Below are positions 34,873 through 42,157 of a stretch of DNA of 64,000 nt, in pieces; position 1 is the stretch's first letter, and every line of letters begins with the position of its first letter. The notes below the pieces were generated by a model, which saw only the letters and a list, made by a program, of their open reading frames with translations, was not told the origin of the DNA and did no database searches. A program made the translations under genes and the position numbers. The stretch covers positions 124,001 through 188,000 of the forward strand of contig NZ_FOGY01000007.1 of the NCBI RefSeq assembly GCF_900111345.1. The letters are read 5' to 3'. The DNA is from Psychrobacillus sp. OK032 (lineage in GTDB: Bacteria > Bacillota > Bacilli > Bacillales_A > Planococcaceae).

Positions 34873-35307
34873 TTAAAATTCTTTCTCCAATACAATCTTA
34901 TGCGTCCCTTTTTTACTCGTAAACGTTTCTATCACATTGAAACCAAACTTAATATTTAGTAATAACATTTCTCGTCTTTTGTTCCGAGAAATGGTTCGGA
35001 CTTTAGGATAGCCAAGAGATTCTACTTTCTCGTGTTGTCGGCGCATAAGTTCAGATGCAATTCCTTTTCCACGAAAATCAGCATGTACACCACCAAGCCA
35101 GCTATAGAATGTATTATTTGCATATTCATAGCCTATTTTAAAACCTACAACACGATTTCCTTTTAATGCTACAAAGATTAATAGATTCTTCTTCTCAGTT
35201 AGCTTTTCTAACCCTAGCTCTGCTCCTTCAAATACATGCTTATGTAGCTCCATAATGCCAATAAGCACATTATTCTCTGGTATCTCCTGATAATATCTAT
35301 ATTCCAT
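34873..35307 (-). CDS. GNAT-family N-acetyltransferase
   Basis: A 144-residue single-domain acetyltransferase. GGVHADFRGKGIASELMRRQHEKV holds the acetyl-CoA pyrophosphate loop (R-G-K-G-I-A), and LLLNIKFGFNVIET closes the fold. The substrate is unknown. The gene follows the SRPBCC gene by 16 bases and reads with it and the metallophosphatase gene as a likely operon. Confidence 0.85.
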   Translation of the reverse strand: MEYRYYQEIPENNVLIGIMELHKHVFEGAELGLEKLTEKKNLLIFVALKGNRVVGFKIGYEYANNTFYSWLGGVHADFRGKGIASELMRRQHEKVESLGYPKVRTISRNKRREMLLLNIKFGFNVIETFTSKKGTHKIVLEKEF

Positions 35308-35323
35308 CTATTCGTTCTCCTTA

Positions 35324-35791
35324 TTAAAGATGCATCCGCATATCCGTTTCCGCTATTTTCTTTAATTCGCTAGCTCTAGAAATAATAAAATTCTTCATGT
35401 ATCTTTTTAAGAACAATTTATCCGCTATCTTTCCTAACACTCCAAAGGGGGCAGTATACTCAAATGTATCTTTCATAATTGTCCCTCCATTACTTTCAGT
35501 AAATTCATGGATATGTGTAAAAGAATGAAAAGCTCCTCGAACCATTACATCGGTAAACGTATGCGGGGCAGCCATTTCTATAATTTTTGCTGTTAGTTTT
35601 TGTTTTACACCAAAATGGATTGCTTCCCACGTAACACTATCCCCCAGTTGCAATAGTCCAGTTGTTACACCTGCAACTGCTCTTTCGTTTGTTTTGGCAG
35701 TTGTTGCTGTATGTATTTCTACGTTTCGGGCAAGGTCAAAACATTTTACTATTGGAGCGTCAATATATGTTAGGTGACTTATTATAGGTAT
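35324..35791 (-). CDS. SRPBCC-family (START-like) protein with apparent ATA start codon
   Basis: The frame is open from a TAG at 35804-35806 to the stop at 35324. It encodes the full SRPBCC fold: PIISHLTYIDAPIVKCFDLA, then GVTTGLLQLGDSVTWEAIHFG, GAFHSFTHIHEF and GVLGKIADKLFLKRYM. No ATG, GTG or TTG occurs before residue 47 (TTG at 35653), which would delete the first strands and helices. AGGGG lies 9 bases before ATA-CCT-ATA-ATA at 35791, exactly where relatives have ATG-Pro-Ile-Ile as I recall them. I therefore call 155 residues from ATA. Either ATA is used, or the start codon has mutated. These proteins bind hydrophobic ligands; the ligand is unknown. Confidence 0.7.
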   Translation of the reverse strand: MPIISHLTYIDAPIVKCFDLARNVEIHTATTAKTNERAVAGVTTGLLQLGDSVTWEAIHFGVKQKLTAKIIEMAAPHTFTDVMVRGAFHSFTHIHEFTESNGGTIMKDTFEYTAPFGVLGKIADKLFLKRYMKNFIISRASELKKIAETDMRMHL

Positions 35792-35806
35792 TTCTTTTAT
35801 CCCCTA

Positions 35807-36463
35807 TTACGTTCTGTCTTTCATATCACGTTTATCCGTTTTAATGTTTATCCACTCCATTATTTCGCCAGTTTGCTTTAGCTTCACTCCAGTTAACTGA
35901 TTGCCAAACACAGCAGCCGTATCAATATTCCAAGAGTTACTTTGCGCATTATATATGGGAGAATCACCTGGTGTATGGCCGATAATTTGCAGTTTTTGTA
36001 TATTTTTCAATGGGCTCCTATTCCATAATATACCGTGTTCGCTTGTTTCATTGAATGGATTATTTGCTAGTTCAGAGATACCCGCATGGCTTACAAAGAC
36101 GTGATCATTGCTCCAAAACAAGGGCATAGTTCGCAACCATTTTACGTCATCTTGTATGTCTTGGCCTGCCGTTAAATATTGATACAATGTTTCTGAGCCA
36201 CCTTGCTTTAACCAATTATTATTGGGCGGGTTTGTTATATGTTCTATCATCTCATATTCATGGTTTCCTTTTATAAAAACCGCTTGATCCATATATTCTT
36301 TCTTTAATTGTCTTACTAGTTTTACAACCTCTGGGGAACTGTTTCCTCTGTCTATTAAATCGCCTAGCTGAATCAGTATTTCTGTTTCTTTATCCCACTG
36401 TTCTATCATCTTCAAAAATGTTTCATAACAGCCATGTACATCCCCAATGACAAATAAGTTCAA
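35807..36463 (-). CDS. Metallophosphatase (PrpE/ApaH-like, calcineurin fold)
   Basis: A 218-residue phosphoesterase with the canonical motifs GDVHG (residues 7-11), GDLIDRG (34-40), GNHEYEM (66-72), then SHAGIS and IIGHTPGDSP. The order and size fit bacterial serine/threonine phosphatases and bis(5'-nucleosyl)-tetraphosphatases such as PrpE. A di-metal centre is expected. The stop codon lies 16 bases before the ATA start of the SRPBCC gene. Substrate not predicted. Confidence 0.88.
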   Translation of the reverse strand: MNLFVIGDVHGCYETFLKMIEQWDKETEILIQLGDLIDRGNSSPEVVKLVRQLKKEYMDQAVFIKGNHEYEMIEHITNPPNNNWLKQGGSETLYQYLTAGQDIQDDVKWLRTMPLFWSNDHVFVSHAGISELANNPFNETSEHGILWNRSPLKNIQKLQIIGHTPGDSPIYNAQSNSWNIDTAAVFGNQLTGVKLKQTGEIMEWINIKTDKRDMKDRT

Positions 36464-36550
36464 TTAGATTTCTCCTCATCCCGCATTTTTAACTTCATCT
36501 AACATGTATGAGACCCTAACATTTATTATTCTCGTTCGTTTCGTTAATGA

Positions 36551-36575
36551 AAAAGAGCCATCATCTTGACAGCTC
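36551..36575 (-). terminator. Short terminator at the end of the LMW-PTP gene
   Basis: On the minus strand AGAGC and GCTCT pair around a partly paired TGTCAAGATGATG loop, followed by TTTTTC. The stop codon of the gene lies in the loop. Confidence 0.6.
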
Positions 36576-37034
36576 TTCGTGTTCCGCTTCCATTTTATCT
36601 AAGAGTGCTTGGCAACCTTCTAATACAAGATCGTACGTCTCTTGGAAATCTCCCGTATAATATGGATCCGGCACATCTTTTCGATGTTCAGTTAAATCTA
36701 AGAAACGCATAACTTTTAGATGATCTGGCTGTCCAAGCATTTCTCGAATGTTGTTTACATTGCTTTCATCCATACCGATAATGTAATCAAATTTTTCGAA
36801 GTCCTCTTTTTGCAGTTGACGTCCAATTATTCCTTTTGTAGACATATTATATTCCTTTAGCTTCGTAATTGTTCCCTGATGAGGTGGATCACCGATATGC
36901 CAAGCACTCGTTGCAGCAGAGTCCACTCGAATATGATTACTTAAATTTTCTTTCTCTACTAAATGTCTAAAAACTGCCTCCGCCATAGGGGAACGACAAA
37001 TGTTCCCAAGACAAACAAATAATACGTTGATCAT
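36561..37034 (-). CDS. Low-molecular-weight protein-tyrosine phosphatase
   Basis: A 157-residue cysteine phosphatase. The P-loop is FVCLGNICRSPMAEAVF, with catalytic Cys and Arg in C-x5-R-S, and the general acid Asp is in VPDPYYTGDF. Size and motifs match B. subtilis YfkJ rather than arsenate reductase or YwlE, which protects arginine residues. It reads in the same direction as the GNAT gene upstream (15-base gap), so the two may be co-transcribed. Confidence 0.92.
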   Translation of the reverse strand: MINVLFVCLGNICRSPMAEAVFRHLVEKENLSNHIRVDSAATSAWHIGDPPHQGTITKLKEYNMSTKGIIGRQLQKEDFEKFDYIIGMDESNVNNIREMLGQPDHLKVMRFLDLTEHRKDVPDPYYTGDFQETYDLVLEGCQALLDKMEAEHEELSR

Positions 37035-37049
37035 TCTAATCCTCCTATC

Positions 37050-37505
37050 TTAGTTTACCGCTTTTTCATACACTTTTATGGAAGCTCCCGAAGGTCCATA
37101 AGTTATAGTAGAATTTGTCCACCCATATTTCTCATAGTACCCCTCTAAATCGCTTGATAAATAAAGTTTTTCATGCCCCAACTGCGCTGTCATTTTTAGT
37201 CCATGCTCTAAAAGTTGTTCACCTATAGAATTACCTCTATAGTCTGGATCGACATATAGACAAGCTAACCATGGAAACAAATCTTGTCGGCTATTAATAT
37301 CATTTCGAAGTAATGCATAAGTACCGATAATTTTCTTGTTTTCTATTCCAATATAAAAACTTGGAATAGAATCAGGTTTTTTTCCAGAATGAACCATACA
37401 ATCTTCATAAAATTTATAGTTACTTTCACTGCCCCAATGCTCCCAAAATACTTTCACAGCTTCCTTAAAGAATTCAGGTCTTTGTTGAATTTCAATTATC
37501 TCCAT
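37050..37505 (-). CDS. GNAT-family N-acetyltransferase
   Basis: A 151-residue acetyltransferase. The acetyl-CoA loop is CLYVDPDYRGNSIGEQLLEHG; LYLSSDLEGYYEKYGW is the last-strand motif typical of a group of small GNAT proteins acting on amines or aminoglycosides. AAAGGA precedes the ATG at 37505, whereas the ATG at 37517 overlaps that site. Substrate unknown. Confidence 0.85.
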   Translation of the reverse strand: MEIIEIQQRPEFFKEAVKVFWEHWGSESNYKFYEDCMVHSGKKPDSIPSFYIGIENKKIIGTYALLRNDINSRQDLFPWLACLYVDPDYRGNSIGEQLLEHGLKMTAQLGHEKLYLSSDLEGYYEKYGWTNSTITYGPSGASIKVYEKAVN

Positions 37506-37597
37506 ACTAACTCTCATCCTTTAGTTTGATATATAATAATACTAGTATGAGTTAGAATGTTCTGTCTACAATTAATTAGATTGGAAGGTGTATTTAT

Positions 37598-37987
37598 ATA
37601 AGAAACAGAGGAGCAACTATCATCATTGAAAACGGTCGAGTTGCCTTAATCAAAAGAACGAAACCACATGTGACCTACTATGTGTTCCCAGGTGGAGGTA
37701 TTGAGGAAGGAGAAACACCAGAGGAAGCTGCAATTCGAGAAACGCATGAAGAGCTAGGGGTGCTCGTGCGTATTCAACGTACTTTTAAAGTATTAGAATA
37801 TAACGGAAGGCAGCACTTTTTCTTCGCTGATATTATTGGGGGCAAATTTGGAACAGGTACAGGTGAAGAATACTCCCATACTTCCGTTCAGCGCGGGAAA
37901 TATGAACCAATTTGGATTGACATCAAGGAGCTTTCTTCTTTAGATGTGCGTCCCAAAGTGATCGTAGATAATCTTTTAGCTGAATGA
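37598..37987 (+). CDS. NUDIX hydrolase with apparent ATA start codon
   Basis: The Nudix box GGGIEEGETPEEAAIRETHE plus ELGV begins only a dozen residues after the first standard start (GTG at 37670). That start would remove the essential first beta strands, which are clearly encoded upstream (RNRGATIIIENGRVALIKRT). No ATG, GTG or TTG exists in frame there. GGAAGG lies 9 bases before ATA at 37598, giving 129 residues and a beginning (Arg-Asn-Arg-Gly) that matches the usual start of this NUDIX subfamily as I remember it. This is the second apparent ATA start in 2 kb. Substrate unknown. Confidence 0.7.
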   Translation: MRNRGATIIIENGRVALIKRTKPHVTYYVFPGGGIEEGETPEEAAIRETHEELGVLVRIQRTFKVLEYNGRQHFFFADIIGGKFGTGTGEEYSHTSVQRGKYEPIWIDIKELSSLDVRPKVIVDNLLAE

Positions 37988-38065
37988 AAACCAGTCCAGA
38001 GTGAGCACAAAATGACAGGATTAACGAATGGGTATCATTTATGATAGATACAAGGGGTGAGTGGC

Positions 38066-38929
38066 ATGGCTTGGGTCGAGTCGATACAAAAAGCTATTAA
38101 CTTTATAGAGAAGCATCTGCTTGATGACTTGACGATGGAACAAATTGCAAAAGTGACAAATTCGTCGGTATTTCATTTCCAACGAACGTTTGCCATTTTA
38201 ACCGATATGTCCATAGCAGATTATATTCGCCGCAGAAGATTAACTTTAGCAGCGCAGGAATTAGTGAATACCGATAACAAAATAATCGACCTTTCCTACA
38301 AATACGGCTATGACACCCCCGAAGCTTTTACGAAGGCCTTTCGAAAGCAACACGGCGTAACCCCGAGTGATGCACGAAAGAAACTAGGTAATTTACAATC
38401 ATACAATCGCCTGGTCATCCAGGTGAGCTTGAGAGGAGCAGAACCAATGAAGTATAAGATTGTGGAAAAAGAAAGTTTCCAAGTGGTTGGAGTCAAAAGA
38501 ACGTACAATTGTAAAACAGGTGAAAATTTGAACGGTATCCCACTATTTTGGGATGAAGTGAACACAAATGGCACAGATGATCTGCTTTCCCAATTAAACA
38601 ATGGGAAGATTGAAGGTGTGCTAGGAGTTTGTGTAGTAGAGGAAGAACAGAAAGATAGTGGTTTAATGGACTATTGGATTGCTTCAGCACATGAAGGAGA
38701 TGTTCCGGAAAATTTATTGGCATTGGAGATTCCTCCTTCTAAATGGGTTATTTTTGAAGTTCACGGCCCGATGCCACATGCAATGCAAGATACATGGAAA
38801 CAAATTTATTCCGAATGGTTTCCCTCTAATCCGTATGTACCAGCAGGAACTCCTGAGTTAGAAGTATATTCAAATGGTAACCCAAATAATGAAGATTATT
38901 ACTCTGAGATTTGGATACCTATTAAATAA
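38066..38929 (+). CDS. AraC-family regulator with GyrI-like effector domain
   Basis: A 287-residue regulator. Residues 5-105 hold two helix-turn-helix motifs of the AraC type (MEQIAKVTNSSVFHFQRTFA and IIDLSYKYGYDTPEAFTKAF, ending GVTPSDARK). Residues 130-287 form a GyrI/SOUL-like effector-binding domain (KYKIVEKESFQVVGVKR, then SGLMDYWIAS and LEVYSNGNPNNEDYYSEIW). Such proteins bind small hydrophobic drugs and activate efflux genes. AAGGGG lies 8 bases before the ATG at 38066; the GTG at 38057 overlaps it. Targets are unknown. Confidence 0.9.
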   Translation: MAWVESIQKAINFIEKHLLDDLTMEQIAKVTNSSVFHFQRTFAILTDMSIADYIRRRRLTLAAQELVNTDNKIIDLSYKYGYDTPEAFTKAFRKQHGVTPSDARKKLGNLQSYNRLVIQVSLRGAEPMKYKIVEKESFQVVGVKRTYNCKTGENLNGIPLFWDEVNTNGTDDLLSQLNNGKIEGVLGVCVVEEEQKDSGLMDYWIASAHEGDVPENLLALEIPPSKWVIFEVHGPMPHAMQDTWKQIYSEWFPSNPYVPAGTPELEVYSNGNPNNEDYYSEIWIPIK

Positions 38930-38934
38930 TATAA

Positions 38935-38970
38935 AATCCGAGGAGCGATTGAATTGCTCCTCGGATTTTT
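38935..38970 (+). terminator. Rho-independent terminator after the AraC gene
   Basis: AAATCCGAGGAGC pairs with GCTCCTCGGATTT across a 9-base loop and is followed by TTG. Confidence 0.9.
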
Positions 38971-38986
38971 GTTTAGTTCGGAGGCA

Positions 38987-39112
38987 TTATCCGATTTACT
39001 TGCTTGGTTATCCGATTGTGAGTGTCGGTTATCCTATTATGTGTATTCATTATCCGATTTTATTGCTTGATTATCTGATTATGTGTATGCATTATCCGAT
39101 TTACTCAATTCT
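38987..39112. repeat. 21-bp tandem array C, six units
   Basis: TTATC(C/T) starts at 38987, 39008, 39029, 39050, 39071 and 39092, exactly 21 bases apart. The common unit is TTATCCGATT plus eleven variable bases, in which TGTGTAT and TTGCTTG alternate. The array lies after a terminator and runs into the stop codon of the convergent VOC gene. Confidence 0.92.
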
Positions 39113-39500
39113 CTAAATTTAGCTGCCATGAAACCCCAAACTTATCTTGTACCCAGCCGAACTTTTTGCTAAAGCCATAATTATTAATCGGCATTAAAGG
39201 TTGTCCGCCTTCCAAAAGCTTTGCATAAGCCTGATCGATTTCCGCTTCGGAATCACATTCAACGAATAATGAAATCGATGGTGTGAACGAAAATCCATGT
39301 TGAACACTGCTGTCATTACATAGAAATTGTTGGCCGTTAATGGAAAATACCGCTTTCGCTACTTCTCCTTCTTTTCCGGGTCCTTCTGCTCCGTAACGAG
39401 CTAAACGAATGATTTCGGATTCCTTGAAAATCGATGTATAGTAATTAATTGCTTCTTCTGCCTGTCCTTGGAACATTAAAAATGGTGTGAGTTTAGACAT
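39105..39500 (-). CDS. VOC-superfamily protein (PhnB-like)
   Basis: A 131-residue protein of the glyoxalase/VOC fold, PhnB-like group. Evidence is TPFLMFQGQAEEAINYYTSIF at the start, then FSINGQQFLCNDSS and the end GWVQDKFGVSWQLNL. Metal-binding residues of true glyoxalases are not obvious, as usual in this group. GGAGG precedes the ATG at 39500 at 9 bases. The last codons overlap repeat array C. Function unknown. Confidence 0.88.
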   Translation of the reverse strand: MSKLTPFLMFQGQAEEAINYYTSIFKESEIIRLARYGAEGPGKEGEVAKAVFSINGQQFLCNDSSVQHGFSFTPSISLFVECDSEAEIDQAYAKLLEGGQPLMPINNYGFSKKFGWVQDKFGVSWQLNLEN

Positions 39501-39598
39501 ATAATCCATACCTCCAGAATTTTTTATTTACCAATATTCACTATAGCTTAATTGTGCAGAAATATGAAAACTTCTTGTATATATGTTACTGTTTTGTT

Positions 39599-40072
39599 AT
39601 GAAAAAAATTATTCCTTTACTCTTTTTACTTATTGTTGTATTCATTTCGTCTGGTCAAACAGCTGAACAGCAATCACTTGTACCAGTGCTTGAAAAGTGG
39701 TTGCCGAATAAACCACTAGAATCTTTGCTATCTTATTTACAAATTCCGTATTGGGGCATTCTAGTTTCCATTGAAGAACGGGGATATTATCCATTCGTCG
39801 AGTTTTTGATACGCAAAGGCACGCATTTCTTTTATTTTGGAATAATAGCACTCGCTATTTACGCTGCTTTACCTAAATTTAACTATCGTAAGCTCACCGC
39901 TATAAGCCTAACAATGTTCTTTGCAGTAGCGGATGAACTACATCAATCATTCACAAGTGGACGAACAGCTTCTGCTCAAGACGTAATGCTTGATACAGCC
40001 GGCGCGATTACAGCACTTCTCCTATTGAAATGTATTCAAGCAATAAAACAAAGAAGATCTGCAAAGGCATAG
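39599..40072 (+). CDS. VanZ-family membrane protein
   Basis: A 157-residue protein with four hydrophobic segments and the VanZ hallmark FLIRKGTHFFYFGIIA followed by ADELHQSFTSGRTASAQDVMLDTAGA. VanZ proteins reduce susceptibility to teicoplanin or other lipoglycopeptides, or are of unknown role. The ATG at 39599 opens the first membrane segment; no ribosome-binding site is visible before it or before the in-frame GTG at 39554, so the start is uncertain. An inverted repeat without a U-run covers its last codons (about 40056-40088). Confidence 0.82.
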   Translation: MKKIIPLLFLLIVVFISSGQTAEQQSLVPVLEKWLPNKPLESLLSYLQIPYWGILVSIEERGYYPFVEFLIRKGTHFFYFGIIALAIYAALPKFNYRKLTAISLTMFFAVADELHQSFTSGRTASAQDVMLDTAGAITALLLLKCIQAIKQRRSAKA

Positions 40073-40095
40073 TCCTTTAGCAGATCTACTACATA

Positions 40096-41214
40096 TCAAA
40101 CCTTTCGCATACGCATAGCATATTGAAAAGTTCGAATCACAATGGAAATCGGTATAAGTGAACTGAAAAATAATGTTCCCATAAGAATTTGATCAAAGGT
40201 ATTTCGTTCATATACATGATAATTCGAAAGATTAATCCACAAAGCAAATGATAAAATTACTATAAAATAAGCAACTAAACTAACATTCACTAACATTACT
40301 TTTCGAACTTGCCCCTTCTTCTCAATAGAATCATACGTAAACCGTGGCTTTTCTTCACCGATTTCATACTCTTTCTGCCATATAGAATACTTCGCATACC
40401 AGGATGATGAGGTGAATTTTAACTGCCATCCTGCACTTTTATGTACCTCATAATAATTTGGAGAAGCTTTTAATTGATAATCATACACGTACGAGATAAG
40501 CTTCGGGGTGCTTTTTACAAAAACGAATTTTGTACCCATTTTACTCACACGAACAAGCTGATTTCCTTGCATCGCCATGTCTGAAAGCCAGTTTTCCAAT
40601 AAGTCTGGTGCATACATCCAACCAAATTTCCATTTTGAAAATGTTCCAATAGATGAAACTGCGTCAACAGATGCGCCAAAAAACTTAACATCGAACGCTC
40701 GCAACTTCCGTGTCATATATATCGTTAGAACAATGACAGCAATTACTTGCAGGAAGTAAAGGATTGTAATAGACCATAACGGACTTGGCACGAAGGTTGA
40801 GTCTTCTGGATATATTAAAAGAGACAGCATTGCTATAACAAATGGTATTAACTGAAATCCATACAATAAAGAAACACATGACAACACAAAGGAATGGGTT
40901 CTATTCCTTTTCAAAACACCATCACGAGATGGATACGCTTCAATCGGATTATTACTATTTTTGACGAATTTCCACTTCCCCTGTGACACTGAATTTTCCC
41001 AACCGGAGTCTTTAAGCCTCCGCGGCAATTCATTTTTCGAGTTATCATATATTATTTGATATTCCACTTCTTTACGTTCTGCTTCTTCAAATATAAACTT
41101 CCTTGAAAGTAAATTGATATCGACTAGTTCTTTTCCTTCTAATGCAAACGATGACAACCAACGTTCTGTCTTTTCTAAATCATAACTCCAAAAAGGTCTC
41201 CATTTTTTAATCAT
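40096..41214 (-). CDS. DUF2812 membrane protein, two domains
   Basis: A 372-residue protein with two copies of the DUF2812 soluble lobe (W-R-P-F-W-S-Y-D...LEKTERWLSSFALEGKEL at the start; FGWMYAPDLLENWLSDMAMQGNQL in the middle), each followed by two membrane segments. AGGAGG lies inside the first in-frame ATG, so the ATG at 41214 is used; it overlaps the PadR gene by 8 bases. PadR-DUF2812 pairs recur in Bacillales and Clostridia. The function is unknown; the repressor-membrane protein pairing suggests envelope stress. Confidence 0.8.
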   Translation of the reverse strand: MIKKWRPFWSYDLEKTERWLSSFALEGKELVDINLLSRKFIFEEAERKEVEYQIIYDNSKNELPRRLKDSGWENSVSQGKWKFVKNSNNPIEAYPSRDGVLKRNRTHSFVLSCVSLLYGFQLIPFVIAMLSLLIYPEDSTFVPSPLWSITILYFLQVIAVIVLTIYMTRKLRAFDVKFFGASVDAVSSIGTFSKWKFGWMYAPDLLENWLSDMAMQGNQLVRVSKMGTKFVFVKSTPKLISYVYDYQLKASPNYYEVHKSAGWQLKFTSSSWYAKYSIWQKEYEIGEEKPRFTYDSIEKKGQVRKVMLVNVSLVAYFIVILSFALWINLSNYHVYERNTFDQILMGTLFFSSLIPISIVIRTFQYAMRMRKV

Positions 41215-41539
41215 CGAATTCCTCCTCATAACTTAAGGCATTAGCATGCAACTCTTTCAATCTGCTTATCTCATGTCTCATTAATACTTTCCCTATATGC
41301 GAAACTTCGTAGATTGTTTTTCTTTTTTCATCTGAGAAAACCGTAACAATCTCGTCACGTTGCATTTTCTTTAACGTTCCATAAATTGTTCCAGACCCGA
41401 GAATAATTCGACCTTCCGTTAACTCTTCCACATGTTTAATAATTCCATAGCCGTGGCGTGGCACAGTAAGCGACAACAATATATAAAATGCTGTTTCTGT
41501 CATTGGGATATAGTATTTAATAACCTTTTCAATTTTCAA
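41207..41539 (-). CDS. PadR-family transcriptional regulator
   Basis: A 110-residue PadR regulator: TETAFYILLSLTVPRHGYGII and LGSGTIYGTLKKMQRDEIVTV are the winged-helix landmarks. The frame is open to GTG 41554, but TTG at 41539 is preceded by GGATGTGATCC, which matches the anti-SD complement with one mismatch, so I start there. It is translationally coupled to the DUF2812 gene. A strong promoter with inverted repeats lies just upstream, consistent with autorepression. Confidence 0.85.
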   Translation of the reverse strand: MKIEKVIKYYIPMTETAFYILLSLTVPRHGYGIIKHVEELTEGRIILGSGTIYGTLKKMQRDEIVTVFSDEKRKTIYEVSHIGKVLMRHEISRLKELHANALSYEEEFDD

Positions 41540-41581
41540 TTGGATCACATCCACTCTAACTATTCACTATGTCGCACCTCG

Positions 41582-41611
41582 ACTATATCACGATGTGACA
41601 CATAGAGTCAA
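41582..41611 (-). promoter_or_regulatory. Promoter and probable operator of the padR-DUF2812 operon
   Basis: On the minus strand TTGACT (41606-41611) and TATAGT (41582-41587) are separated by 18 bp. CTATGTGTCAC within the spacer is repeated in inverted form downstream (GTGCGACATAG), so a PadR dimer could cover the promoter. Confidence 0.7.
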
Positions 41612-41652
41612 TTACGTTTTTAACATTTACAATTTCACCTGAATGATAAAAC

Positions 41653-41688
41653 AAAAAAATCCGCTAAGGTACCTCCCTTAAGCGGATC
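41653..41688 (-). terminator. Terminator of the GerW-like gene
   Basis: On the minus strand ATCCGCT(T)AAGG pairs with CCTTAGCGGAT around GAGGTA, followed by TTTTTTG. Confidence 0.85.
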
Positions 41689-41701
41689 TTCTACATATTA
41701 A

Positions 41702-42100
41702 TTATTTAAATTTACGAGAACTTTTGAAAAGAAAGCCAAGTCCAAGTGTAACCACACTAAGAATCGTTAAAACGAAATACATATTAATAATAGGTTTAAA
41801 CTTAACTTTTTCAGGCGTGATTTCAAAAACTCCTACAGGTTTAATAGAAAAATAACCACCTCCTCCTTCACCTTGGGCAGTGGATTCCTCTTCACCCATA
41901 TCTGAATATCCTCCGCCTCCACCAACATAATAATTTACTTTAGCAACTGGTAGCACTTGTTTTCTATCAAGTTCAATCGGCTCTCCATAAACTAATGAAG
42001 CATCTTTCGCACGAGAGAATTTATCAAATACGGACCGAATAGGAGAATGATAAATGCTGTGTTTGTCCACTGATCTATCAACTAACTTTTTTGATTCTAT
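41702..42100 (-). CDS. GerW/YtfJ-like sporulation protein with apparent ATA start codon
   Basis: A protein of the GerW (YtfJ) family: FSRAKDASLVYGEPIEL, then the conserved VLPVAKVNYYVGGGGGYSD and GEGGGGYFSIKPVGVFEIT, plus one C-terminal membrane segment. YtfJ proteins are sporulation or germination factors. The only standard start is GTG at 42070, which lies 39 bases from the strong site AGAGGAGGT. The ATA at 42100 is 9 bases from that site, in frame, and adds ten residues (ESKKLVDRSV) of the kind relatives carry. TAG closes the frame just upstream. Third case of ATA in the start position in this window. Confidence 0.7.
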   Translation of the reverse strand: MESKKLVDRSVDKHSIYHSPIRSVFDKFSRAKDASLVYGEPIELDRKQVLPVAKVNYYVGGGGGYSDMGEEESTAQGEGGGGYFSIKPVGVFEITPEKVKFKPIINMYFVLTILSVVTLGLGFLFKSSRKFK

Positions 42101-42157
42101 GATTTTCTACCTCCTCTGATTCAAGACTACTTCGACACGATTAAAGCAAACCCTTTA

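Noticed and set aside
35324-35653. SRPBCC protein starting at the internal TTG (109 residues)
   Set aside because: The TTG has no ribosome-binding site and the first third of the fold would be missing although it is encoded in frame upstream.
18081-39112. 21-bp arrays as CRISPR
   Set aside because: Units are too short, there is no alternation of conserved repeat and equal-length unique spacer of CRISPR size, and no cas genes are present.
38874-39116. Open frame through array C encoding a seven-residue periodic peptide
   Set aside because: The frame exists because 21 is a multiple of three; it has no ribosome-binding site and overlaps the end of the AraC gene and the array. The same holds for the frames through arrays A and B.
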